From CAZNQW01 sp964575225 (GTDB lineage Bacteria > Chloroflexota > Anaerolineae > JAAYZQ01), in the NCBI GenBank assembly GCA_964575225.1, contig CAZNQW010000066.1, positions 1 to 17,224 of the forward strand: DNA of 17,224 bases, written 5' to 3'. The translations under genes were made by a program, and so were the position numbers. Below the pieces are notes generated by a model that did not search any database, was not told the DNA's origin, and saw only the letters and a program-made list of their open reading frames with translations. Below, piece after piece: positions 12,334 through 17,224 of the stretch (the stretch's first letter is position 1; each line of letters begins with the position of its first letter).

Positions 12334-14673
12334 ATGGCAGAAAGAACCCATGTTCCCCAAGAGGTCACCCTGAGCCGGAGCCTCAACCTGTTCACCATCA
12401 CCATGATCGGCGTCGGCGGCATGATCGGCGCCGGTATCTTTGTGCTGACCGGCATCGCTGCCGGGGTAGCCGGTCCGGCCCTGGTGCTGGCTTTTCTCTT
12501 GAACGGCCTGGTGACGACATTGACGGCCATGTCCTACGCCGAGCTGGGTTCGGCCTTTCCCGAGGCCGGGGGCGGTTACCTGTGGGTCAAAGAGGGCCTG
12601 GGCGGTACCCAGGGCTTTTTAGCCGGGTGGATGAGCTGGTTTGCCCACGTGGCAGCCGGAAGCCTCTACGCCCTGGGCTTTGGCCGTTTTGCCAGCGAAC
12701 TGTGGATCATGGCCAACCTGCCCACGATGGGCCTTTCCGTTGCCCAGATGACGCTGGGCTTTATGACAATCATCATCATCGGGTTCACGATCCTCAACTA
12801 TCTTGGCGCCTCGGAAACCGGGACCGTGGGCAACATCGTCACCATGACCAAGATCGTGATCTTGGCCCTGTTCGCCCTGTTTGGGTTCCTGGCCATGATG
12901 CGCACCGACGCCTGGGTCACTCGCTTCACAACGGGGTTCATGCCCAACGGCCCCCTGAGCATTGTGGTCGCCATGGGGCTGACCTTTATCGCCTTTGAAG
13001 GGTACGAGATCATTGCCCAATCGGGGGAGGAAGCGATCAACCCCAAGCGAAACATCCCCCGGGCCATCTTTGGCGCTGTGGCCATTGCCGTGAGTATCTA
13101 TATCCTGGTGAGCATCACCGCCATCGGCGCGACCGTGGCCCCCGAAGGGATGCACGCCTACGAATACCTGGGCGAGAAAAAGGAACTCGCCATCATGGAG
13201 GTGGCGCAACAGGTCTTTCCCTGGGCCATCGGTGGATTGGTCCTGTTGTTCAGCGGTCTGGTTTCGACCATGTCGGCGCTGAATGCCACCACCTACTCGT
13301 CCTCCCGCGTGTCCTTTGCCATGGGCCGCGACCACAACCTGCCGGCGCTCTTTTCCCGCGTCCACCCACGACGCCACACCCCCCACTGGGCCGTCGTTTT
13401 TTCCGGTGGAATGATGATCGCCATGGCCTGGTCTCTGCCCATCGAGGATGTGGCTGCCGCGGCCGACATCATGTTCCTGCTGCTCTTTCTCCAGGTCAAC
13501 GTGGCCGTGATGACCCTGCGCCACAAGATGCCCGACCTGGAGCGTGGCTTTCGCGTCCCCTGGTTCCCGGTCATCCCCCTCCTCGCCATCCTGTTCAACG
13601 GATTGCTGGCGGTGCAACTGTTCCAGTTTAGCCAGGTGGCCTGGTACTTTGCCATCGGCTGGCTGGTGATTGGGCTGCTGGCCTACTATGCCCATTTTTC
13701 CCGGGTCGAGGCCATGGAAAAGCCCAAGGAGATCCTGCTGGAGGAAGTGCTGGTCAGCCGCGACTATTCGGTGCTGGTGCCGGTGGCCACCCAGGAACAG
13801 GCTCGCATCCTGGGAGCCATTGGCGCCATCTTGGCCCAGGACCGCGGCGGAGAGGTCCTGGCCCTCCACGTGGTCAAAGTGCCGCCGCAGCTCACCCTGG
13901 GCGAAGGCCGGTTCCTGCTTAAGGAAGGCAGGCCCCACCTGGAGACGGTCATAGAACAGGCCAAAGAACGGGACGTCCCGGTTCACACCATGATCCGCCT
14001 GGGCCGCAATGTGGCCGAATCGGTGCGCAAGACGGCCATGGAAAACGCCTCGGACCTGATCGTGTTGGGTTGGCCGGGATATACCAACACAGCCGGGCGG
14101 CTCTACGGCTCGGTGATTGACCCCATCGTCGACAACCCACCGACCGATATCGCCATCGTTCGCTACCGCGACTATCGGCCCCTGCGCTCGATTCTGGTGC
14201 CGGTGTCCGATGGACCCAACAGCCGCCGGGCGGTGCGCATGGCGGTGAGCATGGCCCGCGCCAGCCAAAATGGCCCGGTGAGGGTGATCCTGCTCCACGT
14301 GGTACCGGTGGGGGCGCAGGGCGCTGCCATCGTGCGCGCCGAGCAGTGTCTCGACTATGTGCAGGAGGGCCTCGACTATGAGGCCATTGAAACGCGTCTG
14401 GTCGAAGGCAGCGATGTGGTGGACACCGTTTTGGAAGAAGCGCAGACCCACGACCACGACCTGATCGTCATCGGCGCCACCGAAGAGCCCCTGTTCAAGA
14501 ACCTGCTCATGGGCAGCATCTCGGGGCAGATCGCCCGGCGGGCGCCGGTGACCGTCGTCATGGTCAAGCGCCGCAGCAGCCCGTTCCATTCCTTCTTGCG
14601 CCAGACCGTGCTGGAACCGAGCACGGTGCCGAAAACCACCACTACCGAGGAGAAAACGAACTCGGAATCGTGA
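12334..14673 (+). CDS. APC-superfamily permease with two C-terminal universal stress protein domains
   Basis: 779 residues. The N-terminal half (about 14-455) is an APC transporter with roughly 12 membrane segments. It opens with GVGGMIGAGIFVLTG, the family's unwound TM1 substrate/ion motif, and has AELGSAFPEAGGGYLW and the later FEGYEIIAQSGEEAINPKRN. Two USP domains follow. USP1 (about 480-613) has the complete ATP motif G-2x-G-9x-GS (Gly579, Gly582, Gly592-Ser593). In USP2 (about 615-760) the second glycine is Glu717 (GATE..GS), so ATP binding may be altered. The substrate could be an amino acid or a cation: APC proteins with cytosolic USP-like tails include K+ importers of the KimA type. 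The adjacent Kdp-like kinase and regulator favour potassium or osmotic control, but that is inference. The ribosome binding site is weak. A small hairpin (GAGGC/GCCTC, 14674-14687) follows the stop, without a T-run. Confidence 0.9.
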   Translation: MAERTHVPQEVTLSRSLNLFTITMIGVGGMIGAGIFVLTGIAAGVAGPALVLAFLLNGLVTTLTAMSYAELGSAFPEAGGGYLWVKEGLGGTQGFLAGWMSWFAHVAAGSLYALGFGRFASELWIMANLPTMGLSVAQMTLGFMTIIIIGFTILNYLGASETGTVGNIVTMTKIVILALFALFGFLAMMRTDAWVTRFTTGFMPNGPLSIVVAMGLTFIAFEGYEIIAQSGEEAINPKRNIPRAIFGAVAIAVSIYILVSITAIGATVAPEGMHAYEYLGEKKELAIMEVAQQVFPWAIGGLVLLFSGLVSTMSALNATTYSSSRVSFAMGRDHNLPALFSRVHPRRHTPHWAVVFSGGMMIAMAWSLPIEDVAAAADIMFLLLFLQVNVAVMTLRHKMPDLERGFRVPWFPVIPLLAILFNGLLAVQLFQFSQVAWYFAIGWLVIGLLAYYAHFSRVEAMEKPKEILLEEVLVSRDYSVLVPVATQEQARILGAIGAILAQDRGGEVLALHVVKVPPQLTLGEGRFLLKEGRPHLETVIEQAKERDVPVHTMIRLGRNVAESVRKTAMENASDLIVLGWPGYTNTAGRLYGSVIDPIVDNPPTDIAIVRYRDYRPLRSILVPVSDGPNSRRAVRMAVSMARASQNGPVRVILLHVVPVGAQGAAIVRAEQCLDYVQEGLDYEAIETRLVEGSDVVDTVLEEAQTHDHDLIVIGATEEPLFKNLLMGSISGQIARRAPVTVVMVKRRSSPFHSFLRQTVLEPSTVPKTTTTEEKTNSES

Positions 14674-14707
14674 GAGGCGCCGGCCTCCACCTAGCGACGA
14701 GCCGATT

Positions 14708-14735
14708 TTGAGTCCGGTCCCGAATGTTGTACAAT
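14708..14735 (+). promoter_or_regulatory. Promoter placed for a leaderless mRNA of the kinase gene
   Basis: TTGAGT (14708-14713) and TACAAT (14730-14735) are spaced 16 bp apart. With the usual distance of six bases after the -10, transcription starts at 14742, which is the A of an ATG in the kinase frame. No Shine-Dalgarno precedes that ATG. The promoter lies in the 68-bp gap after the permease gene, so the kinase-regulator pair can be transcribed on its own. Confidence 0.6.
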
Positions 14736-14741
14736 TCGGCT

Positions 14742-16271
14742 ATGGGGAATTCGGAAAAGGGAGCCCGGGCCCGGGAAACCCGACGACCGGGCCGGTGGCT
14801 GTCCTATGCGTACGGCATTGGGCTGGTGGGTACGGCGACCCTGCTCGGGCTGCCGTTGCAGTCGGTCATCGCCCCCACCAACATGATGATGCTGTACCTG
14901 CTGGCCGTCGTTTTGGCCGCGCTGTACCTGGGGCGTTGGCCGGCGGCGTTGGTTTCGCTGCTGAGCGTGCTGGCCTTCGACCTTTTTTATGTGCTGCCCT
15001 ACAACACCTTTGCCGTGGCCGACGCTCAATTTGTGCTGACCTTTCTGGGGCTATTGGGCGTGGGCCTGTTGATCAGCACCCTCACCACCCAGGCGCGCGA
15101 ACAGACCCGCGCCGCCCAAGACTGGGCCATCCACACCCAAACCCTGTACGAACTGAGCCGCGATCTGGCCATGGTCCTCGATCCCATCGACGCAGCTCAG
15201 ACGGTGGCCAACCACATCGACCGGGTCTTTCAGGCCAGCGCCACCCTTCTCCTGCCGGACGACGCGGGGCTGAAACCTGCCATCGACCGTCCCGAGGCCG
15301 TGCTGGATAAAGCCGAATGGGAGGCAGCTACTTGGGCCTATGAACAGGGCTGGCCGGCCGGGCAGTACACCAAAACTCAGAGCCCAATCAAGGGCACCTA
15401 CCTACCCCTCCGCTCAACCCAGGGATTGGTGGGCGTTCTGGGCGTCCAATGGACCGAACAGGCACATCCCCCGACCTCTGAGCAGTGGCGGCTCCTGGAG
15501 GCCTTTGCCAGCCTGACCGCCCAGGCCCTCACCCGGATCCATCTGACCCACGAGGCGCGGGCCGCCCAACTGCTCCGCGAGAGCGAAACCCTGCAAGCGG
15601 CCCTGCTGAACTCGATCTCCCACGATCTGCGCACCCCTCTGGCCTCCATCACCGGGGCGCTGAGCAGTCTGCGCGACGATGCCGCCTTCCTGGACGAATC
15701 GGCGCGGGCCATCCTGGTCAACACCGCCTGGGAACAGGCGAACCGGCTCGATGAACTCGTGGGCAACCTCTTGGACATGACCCGCCTGGAAGCCGGAGTT
15801 CGGCAGGTTCGGCTCGAACTGTGCGACGTGCAAGACCTGGTCGGGGTGGCGCTGGAACGGATGGGGGACCGCCTCGGGGGCCGGGATCTGGCCCTGGACG
15901 TACCCGACACCCTCCCCCCGGTTCCCATGGACCTGCCCTTGATGGCTCAGGCATTGGTCAATCTTTTGGACAATGCGCACAAATATTCGCCGCCCGGCCA
16001 ACCCATCACCATCAAAGCGGAGGCCGCCGGGGCCGAGCTGCACCTGACCGTGGCCGATCAAGGGCCCGGCATTCCCGAGGAGGACACGACGCGCATCTTT
16101 GACAAATTCTACCGCGTGCAGCGCTCGTCGGACGAAACGGGCACCGGATTGGGCTTGCCCATAAGCAAAGGCATTGTTAAAGCCCACGGCGGGCGTATCT
16201 GGGCCGCCAATCAGGTGGGTGGGGGCGCCGCCTTCACCATCGTTTTGCCGATTACGGAGGCCATGCCATGA
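14742..16271 (+). CDS. kdpD: KdpD-like sensor histidine kinase lacking the N-terminal KdpD/USP region
   Basis: 509 residues from the ATG at 14742. The ATG at 14724, also in frame, would place the -10 box inside the gene, and neither has a Shine-Dalgarno. Hydrophobic segments at about 20-120 (GIGLVGTATLLGLPL through FDLFYVLPYNTFAV) match the DUF4118 membrane module of KdpD. A GAF-like region (about 140-270) follows, then HisKA with LNSISHDLRTPLASITGALS (phospho-acceptor His294). The HATPase domain has the N box LVNLLDNAHKYS (Asn411), then DQGPGIPEED, IFDKFYRV and GTGLGLPISKGI. Full-length KdpD is about 900 residues; here the roughly 390-residue cytosolic KdpD and USP domains are absent, with no trace upstream. 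It probably senses an ionic or envelope signal and phosphorylates the downstream regulator. No kdpABC is in view. Confidence 0.88.
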   Translation: MGNSEKGARARETRRPGRWLSYAYGIGLVGTATLLGLPLQSVIAPTNMMMLYLLAVVLAALYLGRWPAALVSLLSVLAFDLFYVLPYNTFAVADAQFVLTFLGLLGVGLLISTLTTQAREQTRAAQDWAIHTQTLYELSRDLAMVLDPIDAAQTVANHIDRVFQASATLLLPDDAGLKPAIDRPEAVLDKAEWEAATWAYEQGWPAGQYTKTQSPIKGTYLPLRSTQGLVGVLGVQWTEQAHPPTSEQWRLLEAFASLTAQALTRIHLTHEARAAQLLRESETLQAALLNSISHDLRTPLASITGALSSLRDDAAFLDESARAILVNTAWEQANRLDELVGNLLDMTRLEAGVRQVRLELCDVQDLVGVALERMGDRLGGRDLALDVPDTLPPVPMDLPLMAQALVNLLDNAHKYSPPGQPITIKAEAAGAELHLTVADQGPGIPEEDTTRIFDKFYRVQRSSDETGTGLGLPISKGIVKAHGGRIWAANQVGGGAAFTIVLPITEAMP

Positions 16272-16960
16272 ACGAGATGGGACTACGCGTTCTGGTGGTC
16301 GATGACGAGCGGGCCATCCGCCGCTTTTTGCGCACCTCGCTGGCGGCCAACGGCTATGTCGTATTCGAGGCCACCAACGGAGCCGAGGCGCTGGAGGCTG
16401 TGGTGCGGGACCGGCCCGACGTGATGATCCTCGACCTGGGCCTGCCCGATATGGACGGCATCCAAGTTACGGCCCGCCTGCGGGAATGGTCCCCCATGCC
16501 GATCGTTGTCCTGTCGGTGCGCGATCAAGAAGCCGACAAGATCGCCGCCCTGGATGCCGGGGCCGACGATTACCTGACCAAACCCTTTGGCGTGGGCGAG
16601 CTGATGGCCCGCATGCGGGTGGTGCTGCGCCGCATCGCCCACCCGGAAACGGATCCGGTGTTCACCACCCGCGACCTAGTGGTCGACCTGGCGCGGCGGC
16701 TGGTGCGCGTGCGCGACCGCGACGTGCAACTGACCCCGACGGAATACGATCTGTTGAGGGTGCTGGTCACCCACGCGGGCAAGGTGCTCACCCATCAGCA
16801 GATCCTGCGGCAGGTATGGGGCCTGGGGTACGATAGCGAGAGCCATCTCCTGCGGGTAAACATCAGCAACTTACGGCAAAAGATCGAGCGCAACTCGGCC
16901 CGGCCCGAATACATCATCACCGAGCCCGGCGTGGGCTACCGCTTGCGCATCGAGGTGTAG
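16268..16960 (+). CDS. kdpE: OmpR-family response regulator, KdpE-like
   Basis: 230 residues, a complete receiver plus winged-helix DNA-binding regulator. Acidic pocket residues are in VVDDERAIRRF, the phospho-acceptor is Asp56 (MILDLGLPDMDG), and the conserved switch Ser83 and Lys105 (LTKPFG) are present. The effector domain (about 135-228) ends with SHLLRVNISNLRQKIE and TEPGVGYRLRI, typical of OmpR/KdpE. The ATG shares an ATGA overlap with the kinase stop, so the two are translationally coupled and form one two-component system. In Kdp systems the regulator activates potassium uptake genes; here the closest transport gene is the APC-USP permease just upstream. The kdpE name rests on the partner kinase; it could be another OmpR-family regulator. 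Confidence 0.9.
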   Translation: MNEMGLRVLVVDDERAIRRFLRTSLAANGYVVFEATNGAEALEAVVRDRPDVMILDLGLPDMDGIQVTARLREWSPMPIVVLSVRDQEADKIAALDAGADDYLTKPFGVGELMARMRVVLRRIAHPETDPVFTTRDLVVDLARRLVRVRDRDVQLTPTEYDLLRVLVTHAGKVLTHQQILRQVWGLGYDSESHLLRVNISNLRQKIERNSARPEYIITEPGVGYRLRIEV

Positions 16961-17009
16961 GAACCCAATCGGCGCCTGACCCCCTCCTTTTTTGCCCACG
17001 AACGGTCGG

Positions 17010-17034
17010 TAGCGGCGACGCATGCGTCGCCCAC
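17010..17034. repeat. Palindromic repeat related to the 732-760 palindrome
   Basis: GGCGACGCA (17014-17022) and TGCGTCGCC (17023-17031) form a perfect 18-bp palindrome, flanked by GTAGC on the left and CACAG on the right. The outer arms resemble the GTAGGGGCG and CGCCCCTAC arms of the 732-760 palindrome, so both look like members of one dispersed family with exchanged centres. It lies 50 bp after the regulator's stop and could help end transcription, though no T-run follows. Confidence 0.65.
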
Positions 17035-17063
17035 AGCCATCAACGTAAGAGTGACAAGAAGAA

Positions 17064-17173
17064 AGCCCACCAGCCTCCGTCATACTCGCCGCGAGTACCC
17101 TCGCGCTTGAGCACCTGCGTACCCGCAGGCAGCATCGATTCTTTGTCGTACATGGATGGGCCCCCGCTCCGAG
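17064..17173 (-). repeat. Dispersed double-hairpin repeat, diverged inverted copy 2
   Basis: Positions 17064-17083 are the exact reverse complement of 11964-11983 (20 of 20). Further on, ATGGGCCCCCGCT near 17154-17166 matches the reverse complement of 11926-11938. Between them lie hairpins TACTCG/CGAGTA (17083-17097) and CCTGCG/CGCAGG (17114-17129), where copy 1 has a single GC hairpin. It is therefore the same repeat type in opposite orientation, with a different or longer middle. Confidence 0.65.
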
Positions 17174-17206
17174 ACTGTTGCGATACTCGCGCGATGCGCG
17201 CGAATG

Positions 17207-17215
17207 TGGTATGAT
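17207..17215 (+). promoter_or_regulatory. Extended -10 element near the right window edge
   Basis: TGG followed by TATGAT gives an extended -10 (17207-17215). No good -35 stands 16-18 bp upstream. A hairpin TCGCGC/GCGCGA (17187-17203) precedes it and could be an operator. The gene it would serve lies outside the window. Confidence 0.35.
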
Positions 17216-17224
17216 GAGCACACG

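Noticed and set aside
12619..14589. 656-residue minus-strand open frame opposite the APC-USP gene
   Set aside because: Antisense shadow of a well-supported transporter; His/Asp/Gly-rich with no motif or ribosome binding site.

Overview
The window looks like a piece of a GC-rich, environmental bacterial chromosome. The best taxonomic clue is the large exported protein: it ends in a short YLPVVLK-type tail after a C-terminal beta domain, a combination I associate with secreted proteins of Chloroflexota (Anaerolineae, Caldilineae or Ardenticatenia type). Palindromic repeats with GTAGGGGCG-type arms and clear Shine-Dalgarno sites fit this but prove nothing. The phylum is an inference; the sequence contains no rRNA or universal marker gene.

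Layout. (1) 1-389: the 3' end of a cobalamin-binding corrinoid protein gene, followed by intergenic DNA holding a decayed minus-strand fragment of a DUF4353-type carbohydrate-binding protein (412-633) and a perfect 29-bp palindrome. (2) 866-4124: a compact four-gene operon, porG-porD-porA-porB, for a heterotetrameric pyruvate:ferredoxin oxidoreductase, with a candidate promoter in front and an intrinsic terminator behind. (3) 4125-5024: gene-free DNA with a MITE-like element (12-bp inverted ends, 10-bp flanking direct repeat, interior able to fold as a cloverleaf). Just beyond it is a near-consensus promoter that starts a predicted ~570-nt structured leader or small RNA. (4) 5025-9500: a 1491-residue exported multidomain protein with a lectin-like propeller, FG-GAP repeats, an unrecognised beta-rich region, CARDB and a C-terminal beta domain. 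(5) 9546-11630 (minus): a CLC-family chloride channel or transporter with CBS pair and TrkA-C domains. (6) 11631-12333: divergent intergenic region packed with hairpin repeats. (7) 12334-14673: an APC permease fused to two universal stress protein domains. (8) 14742-16960: a short KdpD-like kinase, probably translated from a leaderless mRNA, overlapping an OmpR/KdpE-like regulator by ATGA. (9) 16961-17224: a repeat-rich end region with a partial promoter.

How the genes may work together. The por genes make one enzyme that links pyruvate and acetyl-CoA to ferredoxin, typical of anaerobic or low-oxygen carbon metabolism; the corrinoid protein fits one-carbon metabolism but is separated from it by debris. 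The right half (CLC, APC-USP-USP, KdpD-like, KdpE-like) resembles an ion or osmotic homeostasis neighbourhood. The USP module normally inside KdpD is missing from the kinase but present twice on the adjacent permease.

The most novel-looking items are the MITE-like element and its structural relative at 11991-12072, the promoter-driven leader at 4452-5024, and the central domain of the 1491-residue protein. I saw no CRISPR array, tRNA, rRNA or intact transposase.
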